DNA from: Chlamydiales bacterium
GTDB lineage: Bacteria > Chlamydiota > Chlamydiia > Chlamydiales > JACKPQ01
Reading direction: 5' to 3'
DNA: 64,000 nucleotides
Assembly (NCBI GenBank): GCA_024233455.1
Contig: JACKPP010000001.1
Span: 124,001 to 188,000 of the forward strand
How positions within the stretch are numbered: position 1 is the stretch's first letter; every line of letters begins with the position of its first letter. Below are positions 55,552 to 64,000 of this stretch, one piece after another. The notes under the pieces are model-generated. The model made no database searches. It had not been told where the DNA came from and saw only the letters and a list, made by a program, of their open reading frames with translations. Both the position numbers and the translations under genes were made by a program.

Positions 55552-58272
55552 TTATGCCGGATGTGGTTTGGGATCGGAGCCTGCCATGACTTCTGGAGGT
55601 GGCGGCGGTGGCTCTTTACGTATAAGCTCTTTCATAGAGTCGAGCTTTTTACGTTTCTCATCAGCACTCCATTTATCATCCATAATCGCCAAAACATCGG
55701 GTCTATCAAGCGTTTCAAATTCGATCAACATATCGGTCATAAGCAGGAGTTTGCTTTCATTCTTTTTGATGATATCTACAGCTGTATCATGAGCAGCAAC
55801 CATGAGTTTACGCACCTGTTCATCGATGTGATTGGCCGTCTCTTGCGAGTAGTTTTTTTCAGCTCCCACCCCACCGAGGTATTGATTCATATCTGACTGC
55901 TCTTCGTAGGCCACTAAACCGAGCTCATCATCCATTCCCCAACGACAAACCATGTTACGAGCAAGGCCTGTGGCTTGTTGGATGTCCATTTGAGCTCCTG
56001 ATGAAATGTCACCAGCAAACAGCTCTTCGGCCACCCTGCCTCCCATCAAAACAGCTAGCTGATCGATTAGCTCTTTTTTCCAGTAGTTGACGCGATTTTT
56101 CTTCGGCATGAAATGCGTTGCACCAAGCGACATCCCTCTAGGAATAATGGTGACTTTATCCACAGGATCGCTACTGTTTAGAGCAAGAGCCACAACCGCA
56201 TGACCCGATTCATGAATAGCAGTCAATTTTTTCTCTCTTTCATCAATTTCCATGCTGCGTCTTTCTTTTCCGTAACGCACCTTGTCACAGGCTTCTCTAG
56301 CATCCGCATCTGTTACCGCAGTTTTGTTCTTTCTAGCCGCGATAAGAGCCGATTCATTGAGTATATTTTCAAGGTCAGCGCCTGATGCTCCAGGAGTGAC
56401 TCTGGCAAGAGCCATTAGATCTACATCGGGAGCAAGCTTGATTTTACGCGCATGCACTTTTAGGATTGCCAAGCGCCCTTTTAAGTCAGGCAGCTCAAGC
56501 ACAACGCGGCGATCAAATCTGCCTGGGCGCATTAAGGCTTTATCTAAGATATCAGGACGGTTGGTTGCCGCGATGAGAATGATCCCCTCTTTGGTGCTAA
56601 AGCCATCCATTTCCACCAGAAGTTGGTTGAGCGTTTGTTCTCTTTCATCGTGACCACCACCAATTCCCGACCCACGCTGACGGCCAACGGCATCGATTTC
56701 ATCAATGAAGATAATACAAGGTGCGTGTTTTTTGGCCTGGTCAAAGAGATCGCGGATACGGCTGGCACCGACACCAACAAACATTTCGACAAAGTCAGAA
56801 CCGGCAATATAAAAGAAGGGGCAGTCCGCTTCCCCGGCAACTGCTTTTGCCACCAAAGTTTTACCCGTTCCAGGAGATCCTACACAAAGCACACCTTTTG
56901 GAATACGCGCACCAAGGGCGGTGAACTTTCCTGGATCACGTAAAAATTCGACAATTTCTTCTAGCTCTTCTTTAGCTTCAGCGCAACCTGCCACATCTTT
57001 GAATGTCACTTTAATGTCTTCACGAGAAAGCATGCGCGCATTGGATTTACCAAACGTCATAGCCCCACTTGCGCCGCCCTTCATTTGGCGAGCAAAAATA
57101 ATCCAGAGGATAAATAACCCAAGTAAAATTGGCAGGAAGGTGATGAAATAGCTAAAGTAGTTAGGCGATGGTTGCTCACTTTGGAATGTTTTGTCCAAGG
57201 CTTTGTTGCGTGGCTGATCAGGAGCTCTAAAGGGTGTTCCGCGATTAGAAGCAAATGCCTCGTACTCTTTTTTGGCTCCGGCAAACCACTGCGAGTAACT
57301 TTCAGTGTCCTGGCGCTCCAGTGCTTTAGTGGACAATTCTTGGTTATTGAAAAACCAGATCACATCAGCAACTTTGGTTCTAGCTTGATCGAGTTTGGCG
57401 CTATTTTGATCTAGCCCTTCAATGACGCTGCTGTATTGATTAAGATCTTCTACGTAATTACGGACACTGCGCAGCGGCAATAGGCGCACGCCTTGTTTTT
57501 CTTCGGCCAGCTTTTTAGAAATGCCGGTTAACTCGGCTAACGTGTCTTTGTAGACTGCAAGCTGCTCCTCTGGTGTCTGTTTGGCCGCCATTTGCACCTT
57601 GGCTTCCAGCTCTTTTAGCCCTGTTTTAATGGGTTCAGAGCCAATGCCAAGTGAGGGAGAGCGAAACCCCACGATAAGTGTCTGGATATCTCGGCCCAGC
57701 AATTGGGTGTCAGAAGGCGTAGGATTTTTGCTAGCCAGATCGTAGCTTTGCAAGACCGCAGAAAGACTCAAGATTGAACGATTAGAAAGCTGCTCTAGCA
57801 CGATCCCATTTTGCCGCTCAGGTGTGTTATAAACCGAATCTACAATGACAAAGCCCCCTTTTGGGACCTGTTGACCGGTTAGATGAAGGTAAAAATCACC
57901 AGCTTCTAAAACATTTGCGCGGAGAGAATCAAGATCATTGGCCAGATTAGTTTTAGCTTGGGTCAGTTCGTGGTTTTGGTTTAACAACTCTAAAAAACGG
58001 TACCTGGCATTGGCATCATCGGTCAGTTGAGCCTTAAATTGCCCACTAAATGTAACGAGCTTGTCGTTGATTGCGGTTTTTTTACTTTGGTCCTTATGGA
58101 TGAGGTCTAAATTGACCAAATGCTCGACTTGGTGACTGAACGAAACTTTTCCGTGCTTCTCATTGGAGATGCTACTCATGGTAAAGTAGACGACCAGGGC
58201 CACTAGTAAAAAGAGCCAAAATCCGCCAGGAAACCCCTTTCTCTTTTCGGGGTTTTTATTATCATTAGCCAT
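55552..58272 (-). CDS. ftsH: ATP-dependent zinc metalloprotease FtsH, large periplasmic domain
   Basis: A 906-residue protease that removes damaged membrane proteins. Membrane segment 1 is at about residues 17-36 and segment 2 at about residues 372-395. The AAA domain has Walker A GSPGTGKT, Walker B IIFIDEID and the SRH region ATNRPDILDKALMRPGRFDR. The zinc motif is HESGH in TAIHESGHAVVA. The stretch between the two membrane segments is about 335 residues, against about 70 in E. coli, as in Chlamydia. The C-terminus is Pro-rich. It is divergent in direction from nothing; tilS lies next on the same strand. Confidence 0.95.
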   Translation of the reverse strand: MANDNKNPEKRKGFPGGFWLFLLVALVVYFTMSSISNEKHGKVSFSHQVEHLVNLDLIHKDQSKKTAINDKLVTFSGQFKAQLTDDANARYRFLELLNQNHELTQAKTNLANDLDSLRANVLEAGDFYLHLTGQQVPKGGFVIVDSVYNTPERQNGIVLEQLSNRSILSLSAVLQSYDLASKNPTPSDTQLLGRDIQTLIVGFRSPSLGIGSEPIKTGLKELEAKVQMAAKQTPEEQLAVYKDTLAELTGISKKLAEEKQGVRLLPLRSVRNYVEDLNQYSSVIEGLDQNSAKLDQARTKVADVIWFFNNQELSTKALERQDTESYSQWFAGAKKEYEAFASNRGTPFRAPDQPRNKALDKTFQSEQPSPNYFSYFITFLPILLGLFILWIIFARQMKGGASGAMTFGKSNARMLSREDIKVTFKDVAGCAEAKEELEEIVEFLRDPGKFTALGARIPKGVLCVGSPGTGKTLVAKAVAGEADCPFFYIAGSDFVEMFVGVGASRIRDLFDQAKKHAPCIIFIDEIDAVGRQRGSGIGGGHDEREQTLNQLLVEMDGFSTKEGIILIAATNRPDILDKALMRPGRFDRRVVLELPDLKGRLAILKVHARKIKLAPDVDLMALARVTPGASGADLENILNESALIAARKNKTAVTDADAREACDKVRYGKERRSMEIDEREKKLTAIHESGHAVVALALNSSDPVDKVTIIPRGMSLGATHFMPKKNRVNYWKKELIDQLAVLMGGRVAEELFAGDISSGAQMDIQQATGLARNMVCRWGMDDELGLVAYEEQSDMNQYLGGVGAEKNYSQETANHIDEQVRKLMVAAHDTAVDIIKKNESKLLLMTDMLIEFETLDRPDVLAIMDDKWSADEKRKKLDSMKELIRKEPPPPPPEVMAGSDPKPHPA

Positions 58273-58371
58273 AATATTAATTCGCTTTTAATGTTGATCT
58301 ATTTCTTCTTATTACACTTATTAACAATTAATGGGAATAAAACTCTTATTCCTTTAACGCTCAAAGATCAA

Positions 58372-59340
58372 CTATAGCACATAAGCTGGAATTTGTCTAA
58401 AAATTGAAATAACACCCCGATCGATTATAAAACCGCCCACCTCTCGTTTGGCTTTCCGCATCTTCAATAAGTTGAACAATGTCTCTAATTCGCTATGAGA
58501 GAGCATGATATCCAGGCTTGCAGCCCACTCAGATAAAAAATGCATCACTTCTACCTTTTCCAAAGGGTAGAAAAGGGTAAGGTCGATTTTATGCTCTTGC
58601 TCTGTTTTTTCAATTGCCCGAAAGTAACGACGCGTGCGCCTTTGCAGATAAGAGCGAAGCTCAACACTCCGCTCTCCAAGCCTGGCTAGAGTGGGCGCAA
58701 TTTTCTTGCCAAATTGCTTTTCCAGCTCCGGAAAGATCAGTTGACGCATCCTAGCTCGCAAATAGCGATTATCGCGGTTGGTTGCGTCATCAAAACCTTT
58801 AGCTCCAAATTGATAAAGCCAGCATTCAAGCTCTTGCTTACTCAAGGAAAGAAGGGGGCGCCACACGCGCATTCTGTGGAAAACCGATTCTGGTGTAAGC
58901 GCCCCAAGCTTATGCAGATGAGCTCCTTCAAGCACGCGCTTGAGAACTGTTTCTGCTTGATCATCTAAATGGTGCCCAACGACAAGCGCTTGGGCTTCCA
59001 GCACCTGGTATAGCGCTCTAAAATAGCGGTAACGCTTTTGCCTTGCCCAGTCCTCTAAATTGCCTTTAACAGCACCATCTAACGTATGTATATGAAAGGG
59101 AAGCCCTAATTTTTCTACATAGCGCTTTAACTCGAGCGCTTCTTGCTTGCTTTCAGGTCTTAAACTGTGATCGACATGCGCTATGTGCAGATCCATGTCA
59201 AAAAACTGACGGCATACACGCATCAGATGCAACAGGGCCAGTGAATCGGGGCCACCCGATATCGCTAAAATGATAGGCCTTTCGTCGACCAAATAACGAT
59301 CCAAAAACTCTTTTACTATTTTAAGACATTGATCTTTCAT
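58372..59340 (-). CDS. tilS: tRNA(Ile)-lysidine synthase
   Basis: A 322-residue enzyme that changes C34 of tRNA-Ile to lysidine so that it reads AUA. The PP-loop is AISGGPDSLAL, with HVDHSLRPES and GHHLDDQAETVL following. The start was set at the ATG at 59340; a TTG three codons earlier is the alternative. No strong ribosome site. It is next to ftsH, as in Chlamydia (CT840-CT841). It is divergent from lptF. Confidence 0.93.
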   Translation of the reverse strand: MKDQCLKIVKEFLDRYLVDERPIILAISGGPDSLALLHLMRVCRQFFDMDLHIAHVDHSLRPESKQEALELKRYVEKLGLPFHIHTLDGAVKGNLEDWARQKRYRYFRALYQVLEAQALVVGHHLDDQAETVLKRVLEGAHLHKLGALTPESVFHRMRVWRPLLSLSKQELECWLYQFGAKGFDDATNRDNRYLRARMRQLIFPELEKQFGKKIAPTLARLGERSVELRSYLQRRTRRYFRAIEKTEQEHKIDLTLFYPLEKVEVMHFLSEWAASLDIMLSHSELETLFNLLKMRKAKREVGGFIIDRGVISIFRQIPAYVL

Positions 59341-59466
59341 ACAAATCAAACCATATCAAATCTCTCCATTTGTTTACATTTTAATTTTTAGTAAAGATGT
59401 TTCTTTATTTATTCTTAATATAGAGCACCCATCCCGAAAAATCACCGATGGCGTATACTGTGCAGA

Positions 59467-60555
59467 ATGCCAATTTTATGGAAGTTTTTGCTTGGGCGTT
59501 TTTTGCGCGTGCTGATTTTATGTAGTATGAGCTTCATCTCAGTGATGCTCGTCATGCGGCTTAGCGATATTGCCAAATTTGCCACTCAAAGCAGTGAAGC
59601 GAGCACTGTTTTGTTATTTATGCTGTACCAAGTTCCCTATATTTTGCCGATCGCGATTCCGATTTCTTGTTTGGTGGCTGCCATGACCACCATGCGTAAT
59701 TTATCCGATGACAATGAGTTGACAGCTTTAAGGTCAGGAGGACTGAGCCTGTATTCTATCAGCGCTCCTATTTTGGTTCTGAGCCTTTTTTTAGTCTTAC
59801 TCAATTTTTACATCGCCTCAGAGTTAACCCCTTATTGCCGAAATCGTGCCCGAGAATTGATGCATCGCACCACTGCAGAAAATCCGCTTTACCTGCTTCA
59901 AAAAAGTAAGTATTTGCGCTTTCCCGATGTAGAAGCCGATATGGAAGTCATTCAACCCAAATCCCATGCTAAGGATTTGATGTTTGTGATGTATAATCGC
60001 AAGCTAGAGCGGCTATGTGCGGTGATGGCAAAAGATGTGCGTTTATCGGGAGGCCTTTTAAAAGGCAAAGATGTAGCGCTCTTAACCAGTATGCCCTCAA
60101 AAGACGGCTTTGATCATTTGGTCATTGAAAATGAATCAAAAACAACCCTGCCTAGTGCCGACCTAGCTCTTCTGCTCCGACGCCCTTCGATGAAAACAAC
60201 CTACGACAGTTTACCTTACCGCTCAATGCGCCTTAAAGCCGAGCAAGAGGCCCACCGTAGCAAGACTAAGCGGCGCCTGTATTTTGAAATGATACGTAGA
60301 GCCTCTTATGGGCTAGCCCCTTTTAGCTTTACAGCGGTAGGTTTGAGTTTTGGTATCCAAATTGGACGAAGACAGCGCCGGCGCGCGCTTTATTTAGCTG
60401 CTGGACTGGCAGCACTCATGCTCACCAGCACGCTCATAGGGAAATCATTTGAGGCCTATCCGCTCTATGCTGCCCTGTGTTATTTTCTTCCCCATCCAAT
60501 CGCATGGATGCTATCATTTCGCTACAAGAAGCAGAAAGAACGGGGTGTCGAATGA
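59467..60555 (+). CDS. lptF: LPS export permease LptF-like (YjgP/YjgQ family)
   Basis: A 362-residue inner-membrane permease. It has three N-terminal membrane helices, a periplasmic beta-jellyroll domain (about residues 120-260) and three C-terminal helices. ELTALRSGGLSL is the family signature near the cytoplasmic loop. With LptG and LptB it extracts LPS from the inner membrane. Its stop overlaps the lptG start (ATGA). LptB is not in this window. Confidence 0.88.
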   Translation: MPILWKFLLGRFLRVLILCSMSFISVMLVMRLSDIAKFATQSSEASTVLLFMLYQVPYILPIAIPISCLVAAMTTMRNLSDDNELTALRSGGLSLYSISAPILVLSLFLVLLNFYIASELTPYCRNRARELMHRTTAENPLYLLQKSKYLRFPDVEADMEVIQPKSHAKDLMFVMYNRKLERLCAVMAKDVRLSGGLLKGKDVALLTSMPSKDGFDHLVIENESKTTLPSADLALLLRRPSMKTTYDSLPYRSMRLKAEQEAHRSKTKRRLYFEMIRRASYGLAPFSFTAVGLSFGIQIGRRQRRRALYLAAGLAALMLTSTLIGKSFEAYPLYAALCYFLPHPIAWMLSFRYKKQKERGVE

Positions 60556-61601
60556 AAATTTGGGAAAGGCATTTGCTATCTGAACTAATAAAGATGTTCT
60601 TCTTATTTCTGGCGAGTTTCTATTTTCTGTTTATTTTATTTGATTATTCGACACACATGCGAGAATTTTCCGCTGGCATAGACACTACCTACGTAGCCGA
60701 GTATTATTTATGCCACTTGAGTAAGTATATGCCTGTTCTTATACCACTGGCGCTCATGGTTGCCACAATCAAGGTTTTAAGCAGCTTAAACCAACACCGC
60801 GAACTTGTCGCTTTGCAAGTAGGCGGTATTTCAACCAAAAAAATTGCTCGCCCTTTTCTGCTATCTGCGGTTTGCTGTATAGGGCTGCTTTACGCCAATT
60901 TTCAGTATTGGCTTCCAGATGCCATAGCTCAAATCAAATGTTTTGAAGAAACCTATTTTACCAAGGAGCGCAGATTTGATCCCATGCTTTCCTCCGTTCC
61001 TCTAGAAGATGGATCAAAGCTTTATTATCAGCGCTTTTTTCAAAGTGAAATGGCCCTCTTCGATGTGCTTTGGATGCAAAGTCCTGACGAGCTTTGGCGT
61101 ATTAAATCGTTAACGCTTACTCCAAGTGGTCCTGAAGGGTACTTTGTCGATCACCTAAAGCGGGAAAACGGCGCGTTTAAGCTCGTAGGATCACACAAAC
61201 ACCTTCCCTTTCCCCAAATTCGCCTTGAGACTCTATCACGCAGCCAATTTTTCACCCCGTTTGAGGCCCGCTCATTCCAAGAGTTACATAGCCTTTTACA
61301 TAGTAACGTCCCTTTCTACGTGTTAAAGCGTAATACAATCCATACCCACTGGCTGCATAAGTGGGTATTACCGCTGATTTCTCTGACACTTGTACTGGCC
61401 ATTTTCCCCAGATGCGTTAAATTCAGCCGGAAAACCTCGATTTTCTCTACCTATGCCTGGGCCCTGTTTGGATTTATCGTTTTTTATGCCGTCATGGGAT
61501 CTGCGGTGATCGTCGGCGAGTCGATTTCCCCCTACTATGCCATTTTAATCCCCGCTTTTTTACCCCTAATGTATTTTGGAGGACGCTTTACATGGCGCTG
61601 A
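60552..61601 (+). CDS. lptG: LPS export permease LptG-like (YjgP/YjgQ family)
   Basis: A 349-residue partner of LptF with the same layout. It starts at the ATG at 60552, overlapping the lptF stop; the longer reading from 60477 would run inside lptF. RELVALQVGGIS is the family signature. It is followed by the PAP2 gene with 10-nt overlap, so lptF-lptG-PAP2-M32 peptidase form one unit. Two adjacent YjgP/YjgQ genes by tilS match the chlamydial order (CT838-CT840). Confidence 0.88.
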   Translation: MKIWERHLLSELIKMFFLFLASFYFLFILFDYSTHMREFSAGIDTTYVAEYYLCHLSKYMPVLIPLALMVATIKVLSSLNQHRELVALQVGGISTKKIARPFLLSAVCCIGLLYANFQYWLPDAIAQIKCFEETYFTKERRFDPMLSSVPLEDGSKLYYQRFFQSEMALFDVLWMQSPDELWRIKSLTLTPSGPEGYFVDHLKRENGAFKLVGSHKHLPFPQIRLETLSRSQFFTPFEARSFQELHSLLHSNVPFYVLKRNTIHTHWLHKWVLPLISLTLVLAIFPRCVKFSRKTSIFSTYAWALFGFIVFYAVMGSAVIVGESISPYYAILIPAFLPLMYFGGRFTWR

Positions 61602-62308
61602 AACGCTTTGCCATTTTGCACCTACTGGCTGCACTCTTACTGATAAGCTGGCTCTTTACTCCCACGCGCGCACTTTGGAATAGCCTCGATCAAGTTGGAT
61701 TTCAATTCTTCAATGGCTTTGTCCAATCAAGCCCGTTTTGGCAAAAGTTTTGGGCTCAGGCCAACTACAAAAGCTCAGAATGGATGATGGATATTGTGCG
61801 TCTAATCTTTTTTGGCTGTTTTTTACTTATTGGAGCCCAGCACGAGCGAAAAGTTCGCCTGGCTAAAATCTTAACTACAATTATTTTCTTAGTTTTTTCA
61901 ATTTTGGTTATTTGCAAAACCGTATTTCATAACCTGCTCGATATCGAACGTTTTGGACCCACGGCCTGTGATGAAACTGCCTTTCGACTCTCAAAAGTCA
62001 TTGATTGGATCTACGTCAAGGATCACTCGCTCTCTTCGTTTCCAAGTGATCACGGTATTACCGCCTGCGCCTTTATCGGCTCGATGTTTGCCCTGTTTGG
62101 AGTGCGCTACGGGCTTGTTGCCATCATTACCGAAGGGTACTACTGCATGCCAAGGCTTGTGACCGGCGCTCACTGGCCAAGCGATATTTTAGTCGGCAGC
62201 ACCTCAGTTGCCCTTATTTTATGTGCGTGGTTTTACGCCACTCCACTTTCAGCTTTTATTATTAACCTGTTAACCTTTGGAAAAAAAGATGCCCCATCCA
62301 CAGTTTAA
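61592..62308 (+). CDS. PAP2-family membrane phosphatase
   Basis: A 238-residue integral membrane protein with about six helices. Motif 2 is FPSDHGITA (the usual PSGH with Asp in place of Gly) and motif 3 is RLVTGAHWPSDILVG with the Arg, His and Asp. A motif 1 KxxxxxxRP is not clear. The family removes phosphate from lipids such as undecaprenyl diphosphate or lipid A. Being in the LPS export operon suggests a lipid A or undecaprenyl substrate, which is inference. It overlaps lptG by 10 nt and the peptidase gene by 20 nt. Confidence 0.82.
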   Translation: MALKRFAILHLLAALLLISWLFTPTRALWNSLDQVGFQFFNGFVQSSPFWQKFWAQANYKSSEWMMDIVRLIFFGCFLLIGAQHERKVRLAKILTTIIFLVFSILVICKTVFHNLLDIERFGPTACDETAFRLSKVIDWIYVKDHSLSSFPSDHGITACAFIGSMFALFGVRYGLVAIITEGYYCMPRLVTGAHWPSDILVGSTSVALILCAWFYATPLSAFIINLLTFGKKDAPSTV

Positions 62309-63788
62309 GGCCACTCTAAACGCTGCGCTTCCCGGGCGCATCCTCCACTCGATTGAAGGTCTGCTCAGCTGGGACCAAGAGACGCATATGCCCAAAGGGG
62401 CCATTGGCGCTAGGTCCGTGCAGAAAGAATACATTGCAGGCCTCTGCCATAAAGAGCAGACATCTCTAAAATTCGAAAGGGCACTTTCCAAACTCATAGA
62501 CCTTGATTCTGGAAACATTCTCATAGAAGAGCTTTCCCCTGCTGAAAAGGCTGCAGCAAGAGAATGGCGTCGTGATTTTCTCAAAAACCACAAATTACCA
62601 GGACGTTTTGTTGAGCGCTTTTGCAAAGTATGCTCAGAGGCCACCCATGCCTGGAGTGCGGCTAAGGATAACGACGATTTCAATAGCTTTGAGCCGCATC
62701 TCACGACCATTATGGAAATGGCCAAAGAGCGCGCCGATCATCTCGGCTATAAAAACCACCCCTACGATGCCTTGCTTGATGAATACGAACCTGACGCTAC
62801 AAGCGCACAAATCGATCCGCTATTTACTGAATTAAAACCCTTCCTAATTGATCTTACCAAACAAGTCTCGAAACCCGCCCCCGACCTACCTGTCGGCCCC
62901 TATCCTGCAACCATGCAAACCAAATTCACCACAGACCTACTCTTTGATATGGGACTTGATCCTCACCACACCCGTTTAGATGTCTCATCCCACCCTTTTT
63001 GCATGGATATCCATCCTACCGACTTGCGCCTTACCACGCATATCTACGAAGACAGCCCCATTCAAAATATCTCCGCAGTGCTTCATGAAGGAGGTCACGG
63101 TCTTTATGAAACTGGGCTGCCTGCTGAATTTTACGGCTCACCCCTATCAGAGGCCATAAGCCTGGGTATCCACGAATCTCAATCTCGTTTTTGGGAAGTC
63201 CTCATTGGACAATCTCTCCCATTTTGGCAGTACTACTACCCCAAGCTGCAAAAATTATTTCCAAAGCTACAGACATTTACATTAGACGATTACTACGCCC
63301 ATCTCAACCGCGTGCAGCCTTCATTTATTCGCGTGCACGCCGATGAAGTGACCTACACCTTGCACGTTATTTTGCGCTACGAACTTGAAAAAGAGCTATT
63401 AAGTGGAAAGCTCAAAGCCAAAGACATTCCTGCCGCTTGGAATGCCAAAATGCAAGATTTTCTGGGCATCACTCCCCCCAATAATGCTAAAGGCTGCCTG
63501 CAAGATGTACATTGGTCGTGCGGCCTCATCGGTTACTTTCCCACCTACGCGCTGGGCAATCTTTACTCGGCACAATTTTTTGCCACTTTTGTAAAAGCCC
63601 ATCCCGATTACGCCAGCCGTATCGCCTGCGGCGATTTAAAGTTCATCCGCGCTTGGCTCTTAGAGCAGATTCACTGCCATGGGCGCCGCTACAGCGCAGC
63701 TGAACTGGTCCAAAATGTGACCGGCACTCCCCTAACCGCAAAAGCTTACAAGAACTACTTAGAAAATAAATACACAAAAGGTCTTTAA
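62289..63788 (+). CDS. M32 carboxypeptidase (carboxypeptidase Taq family)
   Basis: A 499-residue metallocarboxypeptidase. The zinc motif is HEGGH in AVLHEGGHGLYE, with the downstream Glu in GIHESQSRFWE. The stretches LLSWDQETHMP and RVHADEVTYTLHVILRYELE are M32 signatures. It trims peptides from the C-terminus in the cytoplasm. The start was set at the ATG at 62289; a TTG four codons before is possible. It overlaps the PAP2 gene by 20 nt. Confidence 0.95.
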   Translation: MPHPQFKATLNAALPGRILHSIEGLLSWDQETHMPKGAIGARSVQKEYIAGLCHKEQTSLKFERALSKLIDLDSGNILIEELSPAEKAAAREWRRDFLKNHKLPGRFVERFCKVCSEATHAWSAAKDNDDFNSFEPHLTTIMEMAKERADHLGYKNHPYDALLDEYEPDATSAQIDPLFTELKPFLIDLTKQVSKPAPDLPVGPYPATMQTKFTTDLLFDMGLDPHHTRLDVSSHPFCMDIHPTDLRLTTHIYEDSPIQNISAVLHEGGHGLYETGLPAEFYGSPLSEAISLGIHESQSRFWEVLIGQSLPFWQYYYPKLQKLFPKLQTFTLDDYYAHLNRVQPSFIRVHADEVTYTLHVILRYELEKELLSGKLKAKDIPAAWNAKMQDFLGITPPNNAKGCLQDVHWSCGLIGYFPTYALGNLYSAQFFATFVKAHPDYASRIACGDLKFIRAWLLEQIHCHGRRYSAAELVQNVTGTPLTAKAYKNYLENKYTKGL

Positions 63789-63821
63789 CCTAGGGGGTTG
63801 AGGATAATGCCCCCACTTAGG
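63789..63821 (+). repeat. Hairpin between the carboxypeptidase and tpx
   Basis: CCTAGGGGG (63789-63797) and CCCCC...TAGG (63810-63821) form a GC-rich stem with a 12-nt loop and a small internal loop. No T-run follows. It lies between a stop and the next start, so it may be an RNA stabiliser or a weak terminator. Confidence 0.55.
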
Positions 63822-63826
63822 TATAG

Positions 63827-64000
63827 ATGAACTATATGGCCAAAACAAAACTCAAAGGCTCGCCTGTAACGCTTTCTGGAAGATGTCTGGAAGTCGGTCA
63901 GAGAGCGCCTGATTTTCAACTTGTCAAGCAAGACCTCTCAGAGCTTGAGCTTACCGCTATCAAAGAACCCTACAAAGTTCTCAGCATTTTTCCAAGCCTA
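63827..64000 (+). CDS. tpx: Thiol peroxidase, N-terminal part (gene leaves window)
   Basis: 58 codons are visible. KLKGSPVTLSGRCLEVGQRAPDFQLV and KVLSIFPSL match the N-terminus of Tpx peroxiredoxins, which reduce hydroperoxides. The catalytic Cys lies just beyond the right edge. The ATG at 63827 has AGG 6 nt upstream; a second in-frame ATG at 63836 has none. Confidence 0.85.
   Translation, partial: MNYMAKTKLKGSPVTLSGRCLEVGQRAPDFQLVKQDLSELELTAIKEPYKVLSIFPSL

Noticed and set aside
63789..63821. Intrinsic terminator after the carboxypeptidase gene
   Set aside because: The stem is good but no T-run follows on the plus strand, so it is listed only as a hairpin.
1..64000. CRISPR array, restriction-modification or complete prophage
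   Set aside because: No regularly spaced short repeats, no cas genes and no phage structural genes; the only tandem repeat has a 175-bp period with no spacers.

Overview
The window is chromosomal DNA of a member of the phylum Chlamydiae, most likely one of the environmental (amoeba or arthropod associated) families rather than Chlamydiaceae. The argument is gene order, recalled from Chlamydia trachomatis and not searched here. Blocks seen in the same order are msbA-accA-hypothetical-HU/IHF, groES-groEL next to pepF, metG-small ORF-gmk-yicC and rnhB-rplS-trmD-rpsP-ffh-prmC-prfA-rpmE, plus tadA, rpsO-pnp and ftsH-tilS-lptFG. Base composition looks mid-40s percent GC by eye. Several genes have no counterpart that I know of in C. 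trachomatis.

Layout. Positions 1-6.2 kb: flotillin/NfeD pair, the PDH operon pdhA-pdhB-pdhC, a small secreted phospholipase-D-fold protein and a DnaQ-type exonuclease. 6.2-13.8 kb: an unknown small protein, then (minus strand) HU/IHF, a conserved hypothetical, an L,D-transpeptidase, accA and the lipid A flippase msbA, with tyrS next to them. 13.8-20.7 kb: ptsH, rpiA and a bifunctional-nuclease-like protein, a GNAT, an Asp/Glu-racemase-like protein, pepF, and groESL with a CIRCE operator. 20.7-27.6 kb is accessory: AsmA-like protein, GT17 glycosyltransferase, DUF4143 ATPase, a tyrosine phosphatase, MsrBA, a histidine phosphatase, a 175-bp tandem repeat fused to a truncated ATPase gene, and tRNA-Asn. 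27.6-36.6 kb: recD2, an amino-acid permease overlapping a glutamine-amidotransferase-like gene, a secreted Gfo/Idh/MocA protein, a MITE-like element, a phage-flavoured small protein and a large one-pass membrane protein. 36.6-48.1 kb: translation and RNA genes, interrupted by an operon of an outer-membrane beta-barrel and a vanadium haloperoxidase. 48.1-55.5 kb: inactive rhomboid-like protein, Inc-like small protein, tadA, an OTU-type protease, rpsO-pnp, an atypical Ser/Thr kinase and a methyltransferase. 55.5-64 kb: ftsH, tilS, lptF-lptG-PAP2 phosphatase-M32 carboxypeptidase and the start of tpx.

How it fits together. The housekeeping core supplies acetyl-CoA and malonyl-CoA (PDH, AccA) and envelope export (MsbA, LptFG, LDT). 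It also supplies protein folding and quality control (GroESL, FtsH, PepF, MsrBA) and translation (TyrS, MetG, Ffh, RF1, ribosomal proteins). Set into it are single genes that look like host-directed effectors: the OTU protease, the PTP, the kinase, and perhaps the GT17 and PLD proteins. The most distinctive unit is the beta-barrel plus vanadium haloperoxidase operon behind a near-consensus promoter. All functional names rest on motifs read by eye; no database search was possible.
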